The notes: generated by a model from the sequence alone, not told the origin. A stretch of 64,000 bases of DNA from Marinifilum sp. N1E240 (GCF_009295825.1 NZ_WHKF01000001.1:1-64000); one strand, 5' to 3'. Shown: positions 17,830 through 27,889, counted from the stretch's first letter. Made by a program: numbers and translations.

Positions 17830-19272
17830 TTATTGATGTTGGATTTTTAGTTTGGTTTGAGACTTTTTGTAAGTCACATATAGGAATGCTCCTAAACTTG
17901 ATAAAGCCATAACGATTCCTAGTGGATAAGCCATATTTTGAGAAATCCCAAATCCTTCAGGAGCAATTAAAATATAGGTTGTTACCACCGCAGTCATGAA
18001 TGTTGCAGGTAAGGAAATAAACCAATGGCTTTTTGCTTTGTGAACCATATACATTGCTGCAGTCCATAAAACTACAGTTGCTAAAGTTTGATTAGCCCAA
18101 CCAAAATATCTCCAAATAATTGCAAAATTTACCTGGGTTAGTAAGAATCCGATTGCAAATAATGGAAGAGTAATTAATAAACGCTTACCTAAAGATTTTT
18201 GCGAGAATTTTAATGAGTCAGCAATGGTTAAACGTGCACTTCTAAAAGCTGTATCACCAGAAGTAATTGGAGCAGCAACTACGCCGAAAACAGCTAATAA
18301 ACCACCAATTTTTCCTAGCAAGCTGTTACAAATTTCATTTACAACCCATGCAGCATTGTGCCCAGGTTGAGTCATTGTTTCGCCTAACTCTCTAATACCA
18401 CCGAAAAATGTCATAGCAGCAGCAGCCCAAATCATAGCTACTATACCTTCTGCAATCATTGTTCCGTAGAAAATCTTTCTACCTTGTTTTTCATTCGTCA
18501 TACAACGTGCCATTAATGGAGATTGTGTTGAATGAAAGCCAGAAATTGCACCGCAAGCAATGGTAATAAAAAGAAGAGGGTATATTGGGTATTTTCCCGG
18601 ACTAGCATGGAAGTTCATAATATTTGAAGGAACCAATTCAGGAATTTCATATCCACCAAAAATTAATGCTCCTGCAATTCCAAATGCCATTATTAATAAG
18701 CACAACCCAAAAAATGGATAGATTTTACCAATTAATTTATCAATTGGAATCATTGTTGCCAATAGATAATATAGGAAGATTACTCCAATTAGAATTGAAA
18801 CATTAAATCCTGTTAATCCGTGAAGAATACTAGCAGGACCTTTGATAAATACAACACCTACTAATACTAAAAGCACAACAGAAAAAACTCTCATAAAGTT
18901 TTTAAATACTGGTCCTAAGTATTTTCCTACAACTTCAGGGATACTTGCACCACCATGACGAATAGAAAGCATACCTGAAAAATAATCATGAACGGCTCCG
19001 GCAAAAATACAGCCAATAACGATCCAAATAAAGGCTACCGGACCCCATAAAGCACCTGCAATGGCTCCAAAAATAGGACCAAGTCCGGCAATATTTAAGA
19101 ATTGAATCAGGAAGATTTTCTTCCAGTTCATAGGAACGAAATCAACACCGTCTTCTTTTGCAATAGCAGGTGTAGTTTTTTCTGGATCAGCTCCAAATTT
19201 GCGTTCTACAAATTTTCCGTACACCACATATCCCAGAATTAAAGCTGCAATACAGATAAAAAAGGTTACCAT
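17830..19272 (-). CDS. CstA-type carbon starvation transporter
   Basis: 480 residues from ATG 19272 (MVTFFICIAALILG); the upstream in-frame extension is not membrane-like in the family and is omitted. About 13-14 helices. Family signatures: NWKKIFLIQFLNIAGLGPI, FAGAVHDYFSGMLSIRHGG, FHSTQSPLMARCM, APITSGDTAFRSARLTIAD. CstA proteins carry peptides or pyruvate across the cytoplasmic membrane in starved cells. This is the shorter form, lacking a long C-terminal extension. It is first in an operon with the porin and downstream of two sensor kinase/regulator pairs. Confidence 0.93.
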   Translation of the reverse strand: MVTFFICIAALILGYVVYGKFVERKFGADPEKTTPAIAKEDGVDFVPMNWKKIFLIQFLNIAGLGPIFGAIAGALWGPVAFIWIVIGCIFAGAVHDYFSGMLSIRHGGASIPEVVGKYLGPVFKNFMRVFSVVLLVLVGVVFIKGPASILHGLTGFNVSILIGVIFLYYLLATMIPIDKLIGKIYPFFGLCLLIMAFGIAGALIFGGYEIPELVPSNIMNFHASPGKYPIYPLLFITIACGAISGFHSTQSPLMARCMTNEKQGRKIFYGTMIAEGIVAMIWAAAAMTFFGGIRELGETMTQPGHNAAWVVNEICNSLLGKIGGLLAVFGVVAAPITSGDTAFRSARLTIADSLKFSQKSLGKRLLITLPLFAIGFLLTQVNFAIIWRYFGWANQTLATVVLWTAAMYMVHKAKSHWFISLPATFMTAVVTTYILIAPEGFGISQNMAYPLGIVMALSSLGAFLYVTYKKSQTKLKIQHQ

Positions 19273-19363
19273 AGTAATATTGTTTTGAATGAGTAATAAG
19301 TTTACAAATACAAAACAAGTGGAAACGTTTGCGGTTAGTAAGAGTAGTTTTGCGCAATTCAAT

Positions 19364-19392
19364 CAAAAATACCCTCACAAGTTTATGAGGGT
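19364..19392 (-). terminator. Terminator after the second response regulator
   Basis: ACCCTCA (19371-19377) / TGAGGGT (19386-19392), loop of eight bases, followed on the minus strand by ATTTTTG. It lies 100 bases past the regulator stop and about 90 bases before the CstA start. The same inverted repeat could instead be a binding site for the regulator. The remaining intergenic DNA shows a near-match -7 box (TGTATTTG) close to the CstA start. Confidence 0.65.
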
Positions 19393-19491
19393 AAATACGT
19401 AGATTTGCGTACTAACTACCACAATATAAGATATTTGAATCCCTATTTGGATCAAATTCAATTAAGAAGGTGTAAGTGATTAATACAGAGA

Positions 19492-20133
19492 CTAAATCTC
19501 AATAATACTATTTTTTATGGCATACATTACCATTGCAATTGAGTTGGTGCAATTGGTTTTACTAAGTAGGTTTGCCCTATGACGTTCTACTGTTCTAATA
19601 CTAATAAACAGGGTATCGGCAATCTTATTATTACTAAAGCCTTTGCAAATTAATTGCAGAACTTCTAATTCTCGATCTGTAAAATGAACGATTTCGGATG
19701 GGTTTTTCTGTTGTTTTCTTTTGTTTAGAATTCCAACAAGTAATTCTTGTGAAAAATAACTTCCTCCGGACCCAACTGTAAGTAAGGCTGCAGATAATTC
19801 ATCAACATCGGAATTTTTCAGAAGAAACCCTTTAACTCCAGCTTCTACCATTTTATCGTAGTACTGCTCTTCACCATGCATTGATAATACGACAATTTTA
19901 AGGTTCGGATTTTCTCGTAATGCTTCAATAGTAGCATCAATGCCATTCATTTTTGGCATATTAATGTCCATTAAAACAATATCAACATCAGTAACATTAA
20001 TCAAATCAAGAAATTCATGACCATTTTCGGCTTCCCCAACTACATTAATGTTATCCATATCGTCAAGAAGGAAACGTAATCCTTTTCTAAAAATTTTATG
20101 ATCGTCAACGATGATTACCTTTTGCTCTCTCAT
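19492..20133 (-). CDS. NarL/LuxR-type response regulator (second pair)
   Basis: 213 residues. Receiver domain: IIVDDHKIFRKG (acidic pair), phospho-acceptor Asp in VLMDINMPKMNG, Ser/Thr in VVLSMHGEE and Lys in GFLLKNSD. C-terminal LuxR helix-turn-helix: FTDRELEVLQLICKGFSNNK, then IADTLFISIRTVERHRANLL. It is phosphorylated by a HisKA_3 kinase and binds DNA as a dimer. The kinase gene ends nine bases upstream. The most likely target is the cstA-porin operon just downstream, by position only. Confidence 0.95.
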   Translation of the reverse strand: MREQKVIIVDDHKIFRKGLRFLLDDMDNINVVGEAENGHEFLDLINVTDVDIVLMDINMPKMNGIDATIEALRENPNLKIVVLSMHGEEQYYDKMVEAGVKGFLLKNSDVDELSAALLTVGSGGSYFSQELLVGILNKRKQQKNPSEIVHFTDRELEVLQLICKGFSNNKIADTLFISIRTVERHRANLLSKTNCTNSIAMVMYAIKNSIIEI

Positions 20134-20142
20134 ACAAAAAAA

Positions 20143-22692
20143 TTATAGGTTTACGTTTACAACAGCTATCATTCCACCGGTTTCCGGATTGCTTTGAATG
20201 TTGTGCGAGCCATTTAAAGATTTAATTCTACTAAGAATATTATACAATCCCATTCCTGTACTTTCACTATTAATTTCGTCAGGATCAAAGCCTTTTCCAT
20301 CGTCAATATAAATCAAATTCAATGAATTGTTCTCTCTTGAAAGCGATATTTGAATATTGTTTGCTTCTGCATGCTTAATTGTATTGTTTATTAATTCTGT
20401 AATCACACGGTAGATAACAACTTCAATTTGTTGGTTAATTCTCTCTTCCAAATTTTTTGAATCGAGAGTGATGTTAATTGTTTTTGACAGATTTATTTTG
20501 CTGATAAAGGAGTTGATTGCATTAACCAATCCGAAATCATTAAGAACGTGAGGACTCAGGTTGTTAGAGATCTCTTTAATGTTAATGAGAGTTTCATTTA
20601 CGATTTCGCGAGATGAACTAATTATTTGTTCATTTCTCTCACTAAGTTTCGATTTGCTAAGTGCCGATAAGTATAAGTTAATACTTGACAACAAAGGACC
20701 AATTGAGTCATGTAAATCTGTGGCAAATCTTTTTCTTTCATTCTCTTCAGCCTCAATAACAGCATTTAAAACCTTACGTTCTGTTTCTTGTCTCACACTA
20801 ATATCACTTGCTACAGATAGAATTAGTTTGGTGTCAGTTAAATCAATTAAACTCAAATGAATTTCAACAGGAAAAGTTGTATTGTTCTTTCTTTTTTGAA
20901 TAGACTCTAATTTAATAGATGCATTTTCAGGTCTTAATTTATTCCATTGGGTTTTGAACTGGTTCAAATTGTACTTTTGATCCAAAAGTGTCATATTAGA
21001 TCCAATGATTTCTTTTCGGTCGTAACCCAAAAGTTTGCATGTTGCAAGATTTACATCAAGAATATTTCCCTCAAAATCATGTATAATAATTTCGTCGGCA
21101 GCTTGCTCAATTAAGGATCTCCATCTTTCTTCGGATGCTCTAATTTGCTTTTCATCTTCTTTAATTTTTGCTTCTGCCTGTTTTCTTTGAGTGATATCAA
21201 TTAGAGTTCCTACAAGATTTATCGCTTGTTTTTCACTGGAATAATCCAGGATTTTGGCTTTAGCTTTTAACCACATCCAAATGTTGTTTTTGGCTTTTAA
21301 GCGCATTTCAAAAACCAAAAGATCAATTACTCCATTTTGCAGTTTACCTCTTTCCTCTATAAACTCCTGTATATCTTCAGAATGAATAAGTTGTTCGATA
21401 AACTCAGGAGTATTTTTCACCAGATCTGGATCGTAACCTAATTTTTCCCAAATATTTTTACTGATATAAGTACTGTGTTCCTTAAAATTATGCTCCCAAA
21501 CACCATCCGAATTAGCATCTAGCATTCGAAGTAATCTATTACGACTACTTTTAAGTTGTTGATTTCTTGCTATTAATCTAGTTTCATTTATACGGCGCTT
21601 ATATCGTGCATATATAATTATTAGAACTAGCAATCCTAAAGAGATTAATATTACAATAATGCTGATTTTGTATTTAGTAATAAATGATGGTGGTTGATTA
21701 ATTACGATACTTTCTTTTGGAAGATTGTTAACAGTAATTTTAAAGCGTTTCATCTGATTGTAATCAAACATGAAAGCGTTGTATCCTTCCGTAACCAGAG
21801 GAATACTATTCACATCAGTTCCATTAATTACTTTAACTGCTAATTCAGCAGCTAATTTACCTTGTTTGAAACCACTGGTTAGCATACCACCAACAATACC
21901 TTCGTTAAAATAAAATACCCAGGAACTATAAATTGGAAGTTCTGTTGCATCTCTAATAATTTCAATATTTTCCTGATAGGAAATATAGTTTCCTTCTCGA
22001 TCTTTACTAAAGTTGAGAAGTAGAATAATATTTGAATTATCCAGATTTTTAACTTTTTCAACTAGACTTTGAATGGATAAATTTTCGAGAAAAATTAGTT
22101 TAACATTTGTTTTTAATTCTGGCCAAAATGAAATAATATGATTTCGATTAATAATTGCTGAAGTGGTGATATTGTCATTAATAACAACCAGGTTTTTGGC
22201 TTTGGGATGCAGGCGTAAAGCTTGTTCTACAGTTTGTTTAAAATCAATAAACTCCGTAACACCTGTAATATCAGTCATTCCCTCTATAAGGCTATCTTCA
22301 AACTGATCGATAGAGCAAAAAACAATAGGAATATTCTTAAAAAATTCTTCCTGATGATCACGAGTAAAATAAAGAGCATTATTGTCTGATGCAATAACAA
22401 CATTGTATGGTATGCCTTTGTGTTTGAGTCGATAAAGTTTTTTGAACTCTTTTAAATATTCTTCGTCATACCTACGTTTGGTATCCATATATTCGAACTG
22501 TATCTCGATATCTTCGTGTTGGTTAAGAACCGAAAGAATTCCTTTGGTGATGTTGTCAGTCCAGTTCAATCCCTGGTGATAGGAGTGAAGCACTAAAATT
22601 TTTTGACGTCGGGCGGAAGCATCGAATAGGAAGAGGCTAAGAATTCCCAGAAATAAGATTATTTTTTTATATGTATTAGATTTTGAGAACAT
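20143..22692 (-). CDS. Hybrid sensor kinase with ABC substrate-binding-like sensor (second pair)
   Basis: 849 residues. Signal peptide, then a periplasmic ABC_sub_bind-like domain (about 30-325; ILVLHSYHQGLNWTDN start, VVIASDNNALYFTRDH), one membrane helix near 345-365, two PAS/PAC domains (about 385-500 and 520-630; SDGVWEHNF and EERWRSLIEQAADEIIIHDF mark them), HisKA_3 dimerisation with phospho-His in RFATDLHDSIGPLLSS, and HATPase with ELINNTIKHAEA and DDGKGFDPDE. It probably senses a small extracellular ligand. It begins right after the stop of the first response regulator. A close paralogue lies upstream, so this is a tandem duplication. Confidence 0.93.
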   Translation of the reverse strand: MFSKSNTYKKIILFLGILSLFLFDASARRQKILVLHSYHQGLNWTDNITKGILSVLNQHEDIEIQFEYMDTKRRYDEEYLKEFKKLYRLKHKGIPYNVVIASDNNALYFTRDHQEEFFKNIPIVFCSIDQFEDSLIEGMTDITGVTEFIDFKQTVEQALRLHPKAKNLVVINDNITTSAIINRNHIISFWPELKTNVKLIFLENLSIQSLVEKVKNLDNSNIILLLNFSKDREGNYISYQENIEIIRDATELPIYSSWVFYFNEGIVGGMLTSGFKQGKLAAELAVKVINGTDVNSIPLVTEGYNAFMFDYNQMKRFKITVNNLPKESIVINQPPSFITKYKISIIVILISLGLLVLIIIYARYKRRINETRLIARNQQLKSSRNRLLRMLDANSDGVWEHNFKEHSTYISKNIWEKLGYDPDLVKNTPEFIEQLIHSEDIQEFIEERGKLQNGVIDLLVFEMRLKAKNNIWMWLKAKAKILDYSSEKQAINLVGTLIDITQRKQAEAKIKEDEKQIRASEERWRSLIEQAADEIIIHDFEGNILDVNLATCKLLGYDRKEIIGSNMTLLDQKYNLNQFKTQWNKLRPENASIKLESIQKRKNNTTFPVEIHLSLIDLTDTKLILSVASDISVRQETERKVLNAVIEAEENERKRFATDLHDSIGPLLSSINLYLSALSKSKLSERNEQIISSSREIVNETLINIKEISNNLSPHVLNDFGLVNAINSFISKINLSKTINITLDSKNLEERINQQIEVVIYRVITELINNTIKHAEANNIQISLSRENNSLNLIYIDDGKGFDPDEINSESTGMGLYNILSRIKSLNGSHNIQSNPETGGMIAVVNVNL

Positions 22693-23343
22693 TTAATCAA
22701 TCTCAATAATTTTATTTTTAACAGCATACATTACCAGAGAAGTAGAGTTTTTGCATCCTGTTTTACTTAGTAAATTCGCTCTATGACGATCAACCGTTCG
22801 GTGGCTGATGAATAATTCTTCAGCAATCTCGGCGTTACTATATCCGTCGCAAATTAATTTAAGAACTTCTAGTTCTCGTTGTGAGAGTTTTACAATATCT
22901 GTTCTGAGTTTTTGTAATCTTTTTTTATCCAAAATATCAACCAAAAGTTCTTGAGAGAAATATGATTTTCCAGACATTACAGCCTCTAAAGCTGCAATTA
23001 GTTCATCGGCACCTGAATTCTTGAGCAGGAATCCTTTTACACCTGCATCCAGCATTTGATCGTAATATTCTTCCTCTCCATGCATGGAAAGAACAATTAC
23101 TTTTAAATCAGGATATTTTTCCATGGCGGCTTTGGTGGCATCAATTCCATTCATTTCGGGCATGTTGATATCCATTAAGGCAATGTCGATAGGTTCCTTT
23201 TTAGCCATTTCTAAAAACTCAACACCATTAGATGCCTCGCCAATCACTTTAATATTTGGGACATTACTTAACAGAAACTGAAGTCCACTGCGAAACATTT
23301 TGTGATCATCAACAATTATTACCTTATATTCTTCCATGCTCAA
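22693..23343 (-). CDS. NarL/LuxR-type response regulator (first pair)
   Basis: 216 residues with the same layout as its paralogue at 19.5 kb: VIIVDDHKMFRSG, ALMDINMPEMNG, LSMHGEEEYYDQM, GFLLKNSG, then LSQRELEVLKLICDGYSNAE and HRTVDRHRANLLSKTGC. The recognition-helix region differs in several positions (HRTVDRH against IRTVERH), so the DNA sites may overlap but need not be equal. ATG 23343 lies four bases past the upstream kinase stop and was chosen for that spacing. Confidence 0.95.
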   Translation of the reverse strand: MSMEEYKVIIVDDHKMFRSGLQFLLSNVPNIKVIGEASNGVEFLEMAKKEPIDIALMDINMPEMNGIDATKAAMEKYPDLKVIVLSMHGEEEYYDQMLDAGVKGFLLKNSGADELIAALEAVMSGKSYFSQELLVDILDKKRLQKLRTDIVKLSQRELEVLKLICDGYSNAEIAEELFISHRTVDRHRANLLSKTGCKNSTSLVMYAVKNKIIEID

Positions 23344-23347
23344 TATT

Positions 23348-26071
23348 TTATAAGTTTACTTCTACAACTGCCATCATACCACCACGTTTGGGATTACTTT
23401 TAATTTTATGAGTTCCGTTAAGGGAACGAATTCGACTAAATACATTGTACAATCCCATTCCACTTGAAGTTCCTGCATTTATAGCTTTCGAATCGAATCC
23501 AATTCCATCGTCAATATAAATTAAGGATAGCAAATTGCCTTCTCTTGCCAGATTAATTTCAATGTTTGAAGCTTTAGCGTGCTTTATAGTGTTGTTAATT
23601 AGCTCATTTACCACTCTAAAAATAACCACTTCTATCTGATGGTTCAACCTTTCTTCCATATTTTCAGCATAAAAGCTAATATTAATGGTTTGGGAAACAT
23701 TTATTTTATTGGTAAAGGATCGAATGGCTTTTTCCAGTCCAAAATCATTCAGAATATGTGGACTCAGATTATTTGATATTTCTTTAATACTAACCAATGC
23801 GTCATTTACAGCATCAACAGAGGCACGAATAATATTTCGCTTATCTTCAACCGATTTTACTTTGGTTAATGAAGATAAGTAAAGATTGATGCTAGATAAT
23901 AGCGGACCTATAGAGTCGTGCAAGTCGGTAGCAAATCTTTTACGTTCAACTTCTTCGGTTTTAATAACTGCATTTAATATTTTCCGCTCGGTTTTTTGTC
24001 GGATACTAATATCAGTTCCAACGGATAAAATTAGTTTACTTTCGCCAAGTTCGATTAAACTCAAATGAATTTCAACCGGAAAATTACTTCCATCTTTTCG
24101 TTTCTGAGCCGATTCGAAGGAGATGGATGGATTGGAAGAATTTAATTTTTTACGATAGGTATGAAGCTCAGAACTGGAATGATTCATATCAATTTCACTA
24201 TAGTTGAGTTGAAGTATTTCTTCCTGACTGTATCCTAGCCACTTGCAGGCAGCTGAGTTTGCGTCTATTATAGAGCCGTTCGTGTCATAAATCAGAATCT
24301 CATCAGAAGCTTGTTCAATTAGGGAGCGCCATCTTTTTTCACTGACTCTTAATTTTTTCTCATCTTTTCGGATTTTTTCTTCTGCAACTTTTCGCTGAGT
24401 GATATTTACCAGAGTTCCAACCATGTTTAATGGTTTCTTTTGTTCATTGTAATCCAGGATTTTACCTTTAGCTTTAAACCACATCCAGCTTTTATCTTTC
24501 GCGCATATCCTAAATTCAATAATAAACAATTCACTCAATCCCAAACGGTTTTGTTTGTCTTTTTGTTTGATGATGATTAGATCTTCGGGATGGATTAATT
24601 TGCACAGTAAATCTTTGGTATTCGATGCTGTAACTGACCTGTAACCAAGTTTATCCCAAATGATTTTACTGATATAGACTTGTCCCGTTGCAAAATTGTG
24701 TTCCCAAACTCCATCCGAATTGGCATCAAGCATCCTCAATAATCTATCGCGACTGCTTTTTAATTCAAGATTGGCTTCTTCCAGGTTTTCGGTACGTTCT
24801 TTCACCAATTCTAAGAGGTTATGCCTATGATGTTCAAGTTCCTTGTTTTGTTTGATGATTTGATCGGTTTGTAATTCTAATTTTTCGTTGGCAAACATGA
24901 GTTCTTTAGTTCTCACAGCAACTCTTCTATCCAATTCCTCATTGATCTCAATTAGTTTGCGTTCGTTTCGTTCCCGCTTAACTTTCGAGTATCGAAGAAT
25001 GAAGGCGATAATTACAATAAAGGCTATAATAACCAGTAAAGAGGTTTGATATTGACGAACTATTGATGGTGGTTGATGACTGATATAACTATTCTCAGGA
25101 AGCTGTTTGGGTAGAATTCTGAATCGTTTCATTTGTTCAAAATCGAACTTGAACTGATTGTATCCCGATCTGATTATTGGAACCTGATCAACATTTTTAC
25201 CTTCTAAAATTTTTAAAGTAGATTCAGCTGCAAGCTCACCTTGCTTGAACCCACTTGTCAACATTCCACCAACTATTCCTTCGTTAAAGTAAAACTCCCA
25301 ACTACTATAAATTGGCAGGTTAGTAGCTTCTCGTATAATTTCGATATTTTCCTGATAGGAAATAAAATTTCCCTCCTTATCGCGACTGAAATTGATAAGG
25401 TAAATAATACTTTTCGGATCTAATTGCTTTACTTTTGAAACCAATTCCTCAATTGATAATTTCTCAAGAAAAACCAATTCAACATCGGTTTTTAAATCCG
25501 ACCAAAACGATTTAATATTATTACGATTTAATATTGCGGATTGAGTTTGATTATCGTTTATAACAACCAATTGCTTTGTATCCGGATGGAGTTTTAAAGC
25601 AACCTCAATAGTTTCACGGGAATCAATTTCTTCAGTTACTCCGGTTACCTTATCAATGCCTTTTATTGATTCATTACTGAATTGATCTATGCAGCAGAAA
25701 ATAACAGGAATTCCCTTAAAATAATCGGTATAATAATGCCTAACAAAATCTAAGGCATGGTTATCGGATACAATAATTGCTTCGAATTTGTTTTTTTGGT
25801 GCTTTAGATCGTATAGTTTGGCAAACTCAGCCAGGTATTCCGGTTGTGAGTGTCGCTTGGTATCCATGTATTCAAAAACCAATTCTACATTATCCTCTTG
25901 TCCTAAAACAGATTGAATACCTGCACTAACATTATCGGTCCAATTTAATCCTTGATGATAGGAATGCAGAACCAAAACTCTTTGTTTTCTGGCAGAAGCC
26001 GAGAAGCAAAAGAAAACTGAAAATAGAATCAGTAATGCATATTTATGAAATGAGGAAGAATTAAACTTCAT
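23348..26071 (-). CDS. Hybrid sensor kinase with ABC substrate-binding-like sensor (first pair)
   Basis: 907 residues from ATG 26071 (MKFNSSSFHKYALL, clean signal peptide); ATG 26092 is a possible alternative. Same order as the second kinase: periplasmic ABC_sub_bind-like domain, membrane helix, PAS, PAS, HisKA_3 (RFATDLHDSIGPLLSS), HATPase (ELINNTIKHAKA, DDGIGFDSK). Unlike its paralogue it has an extra coiled coil of about 60 residues after the membrane helix (ELDRRVAVRTKELMFANEKL and following). First gene of the four-gene sensor cluster. No full promoter was found; CAAAGCCTA near 26127 is a poor -7 match. Confidence 0.93.
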   Translation of the reverse strand: MKFNSSSFHKYALLILFSVFFCFSASARKQRVLVLHSYHQGLNWTDNVSAGIQSVLGQEDNVELVFEYMDTKRHSQPEYLAEFAKLYDLKHQKNKFEAIIVSDNHALDFVRHYYTDYFKGIPVIFCCIDQFSNESIKGIDKVTGVTEEIDSRETIEVALKLHPDTKQLVVINDNQTQSAILNRNNIKSFWSDLKTDVELVFLEKLSIEELVSKVKQLDPKSIIYLINFSRDKEGNFISYQENIEIIREATNLPIYSSWEFYFNEGIVGGMLTSGFKQGELAAESTLKILEGKNVDQVPIIRSGYNQFKFDFEQMKRFRILPKQLPENSYISHQPPSIVRQYQTSLLVIIAFIVIIAFILRYSKVKRERNERKLIEINEELDRRVAVRTKELMFANEKLELQTDQIIKQNKELEHHRHNLLELVKERTENLEEANLELKSSRDRLLRMLDANSDGVWEHNFATGQVYISKIIWDKLGYRSVTASNTKDLLCKLIHPEDLIIIKQKDKQNRLGLSELFIIEFRICAKDKSWMWFKAKGKILDYNEQKKPLNMVGTLVNITQRKVAEEKIRKDEKKLRVSEKRWRSLIEQASDEILIYDTNGSIIDANSAACKWLGYSQEEILQLNYSEIDMNHSSSELHTYRKKLNSSNPSISFESAQKRKDGSNFPVEIHLSLIELGESKLILSVGTDISIRQKTERKILNAVIKTEEVERKRFATDLHDSIGPLLSSINLYLSSLTKVKSVEDKRNIIRASVDAVNDALVSIKEISNNLSPHILNDFGLEKAIRSFTNKINVSQTINISFYAENMEERLNHQIEVVIFRVVNELINNTIKHAKASNIEINLAREGNLLSLIYIDDGIGFDSKAINAGTSSGMGLYNVFSRIRSLNGTHKIKSNPKRGGMMAVVEVNL

Positions 26072-26185
26072 TTTTGATTTTTTACAGTCCAAAATTTACT
26101 AGATAGATGAACGATTGTAAGGTACAAAGCCTAAGTGTGATTTACTATGCTGTAAAATACCCATTTTTACCATATGATTGAAGAA

Positions 26186-26223
26186 CAAAAGAAGAGGCTG
26201 AATCGAATTCGATTCAGCCTCTT
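26186..26223 (-). terminator. Terminator of the M49-like peptidase gene
   Basis: A perfect 32-base palindrome (26192-26223; arms AAGAGGCTGAATCGAA / TTCGATTCAGCCTCTT), followed on the minus strand by CTTTTGTTCTTC. It starts 26 bases after the stop codon. Confidence 0.85.
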
Positions 26224-26248
26224 TAATAATGTATAAAATGGATTCAGC

Positions 26249-27889
26249 TTACAAACCTAATACTTTAGCACCTTGCTTAAATACAACATCCTTCGGAATA
26301 CCAGCTTCGTTTACACGATCTAAATCTTTTTGAAGATCTTCGCGAATAAAACCTCTTTCAGCAATCATTTGCTGAGCAGCTTCATAGTTTCCGTCACCTT
26401 GAATGATTAAGATTTGTTTTCCTAATTCGTTCATAGCTGCTTTCATTTTATCGAAATCAACTTTGTAAGTTCCAGTTTCTGGATTTCTTGTAAAAGCACC
26501 TTGCTCTTCGAAGAAATAGAAACGCATCATGTTTGCTTTACCATGAGCACTTGCAGCGCCAAAACGAACTGAACGGAAAATACCAGCCATAAAGGTTACG
26601 TAATTGTCCATTAATTTGTCTTTGTCCATTTCACCCCACTCAGCCATTTGAGTGATCATGTATAAACCTAAAATATCAGCTTTACCTTCTTCAATAGAAG
26701 TATAAGTATCTTTAAGAGCTTTGCGAACGCTTACCTTATCTTTTAAGGTATAGTTGATACCTAAACCATGAGCAACTTCGTGGAACATTACATTCTCGAA
26801 GAAAGCATCAAAGGTAACGTTCTTACGCTGGCTCTCGTCCATCAAAAGATCCGAAATTGGAAGTAAAATCTTATCGAATTTCGCTTTCATTGCATTTTTC
26901 AACTGTAGCTTTCTACTACCTTTTGCAGCATGTACACGAGGATCATTTGGAAGATTAATTGCGATGTTCTTACTACCAGCATTACAGTCGCCAGCATAGT
27001 AAATTACATCGTAAGCATTCATATCCGCGTTAGCGTTAGCTTTCTCAGCTTTATATTCTGCAGGAACAGGAAGACCTTCTTGCAGACGAGGAAGAAGAGA
27101 AGCAAATTTTGACAATTTTTCACTCCAAACTTTATCTTTTACCAAAATCTGACCAGAGTGAGATGCTTTGTATCCGTAAAGAGCATCTTCGTAAGTCTCG
27201 ATAGGACCAACTACAAAATCAAGCGTATTGCTTTTCATGTCCATCCAAGCCAAATCAGAAGCCAAATAGTCATCAGTTAATAAAGCCTCAGCTCTTAGTT
27301 CTAAATACTTCTTTAAACCTTCATCTTCAGCTAAAATAGCTGCTTTTTTAAGCAGGTCAGAAGCTTTTTTAATTTTTTCAGGATAAACTTCGTGGTATGC
27401 AGCAACTCTTAATTTACCATCAGCATCGCGAACAATTTTAGTGTACCAATCCGTTTTCATTTCATCCTCAATGGCATCAAACTCTTCAGGAGTCATATCG
27501 CCAGGATAGAAATTTGCTCCCTTAGGTTTTGCATTAAAACCATCAAGAAATGCTTTGTTATCATTTAATCTGTCCCAAGGACCATAGTTAATTTTAGAAT
27601 AAGCAACGGCAGCAGGATCACTTAACGTTGCAAGAAATTCAGCTTTATCACCAATTGCATCCTTCCAGAACAATTCTTCCATGATATCAGCAACCTCAAT
27701 TAAAATAGGAAGCATTTGCTTCTCCTTCTCAGTCAAAAGGTTCATGTCAGTAGTCAGTTCGAATTCAGCATATTGATCAACCAATTTCTGAGTTGGAGAA
27801 ACTACGACTTCTTTCTTTACTTTTTGATTACAAGATGCCAAACCTATAATAAGGCTTAACAACAATGTAATTGATGCGATTTTTTTCAT
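26249..27889 (-). CDS. Peptidase M49-like zinc hydrolase lipoprotein
   Basis: 546 residues. Lipoprotein signal (MKKIASITLLLSLIIGLASC). A zinc site is visible as FHEVAHGLG, with a downstream EEGKADILGLYMI helix that would supply the third ligand, as in the dipeptidyl peptidase III (M49) group. Classical M49 has HExxxH; here it reads HEVAH, the four-residue spacing of most metallopeptidases. The length is shorter than DPP III (about 700). Likely periplasmic or surface-attached. Substrate unknown. Stands alone between two terminators. Confidence 0.8.
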   Translation of the reverse strand: MKKIASITLLLSLIIGLASCNQKVKKEVVVSPTQKLVDQYAEFELTTDMNLLTEKEKQMLPILIEVADIMEELFWKDAIGDKAEFLATLSDPAAVAYSKINYGPWDRLNDNKAFLDGFNAKPKGANFYPGDMTPEEFDAIEDEMKTDWYTKIVRDADGKLRVAAYHEVYPEKIKKASDLLKKAAILAEDEGLKKYLELRAEALLTDDYLASDLAWMDMKSNTLDFVVGPIETYEDALYGYKASHSGQILVKDKVWSEKLSKFASLLPRLQEGLPVPAEYKAEKANANADMNAYDVIYYAGDCNAGSKNIAINLPNDPRVHAAKGSRKLQLKNAMKAKFDKILLPISDLLMDESQRKNVTFDAFFENVMFHEVAHGLGINYTLKDKVSVRKALKDTYTSIEEGKADILGLYMITQMAEWGEMDKDKLMDNYVTFMAGIFRSVRFGAASAHGKANMMRFYFFEEQGAFTRNPETGTYKVDFDKMKAAMNELGKQILIIQGDGNYEAAQQMIAERGFIREDLQKDLDRVNEAGIPKDVVFKQGAKVLGL

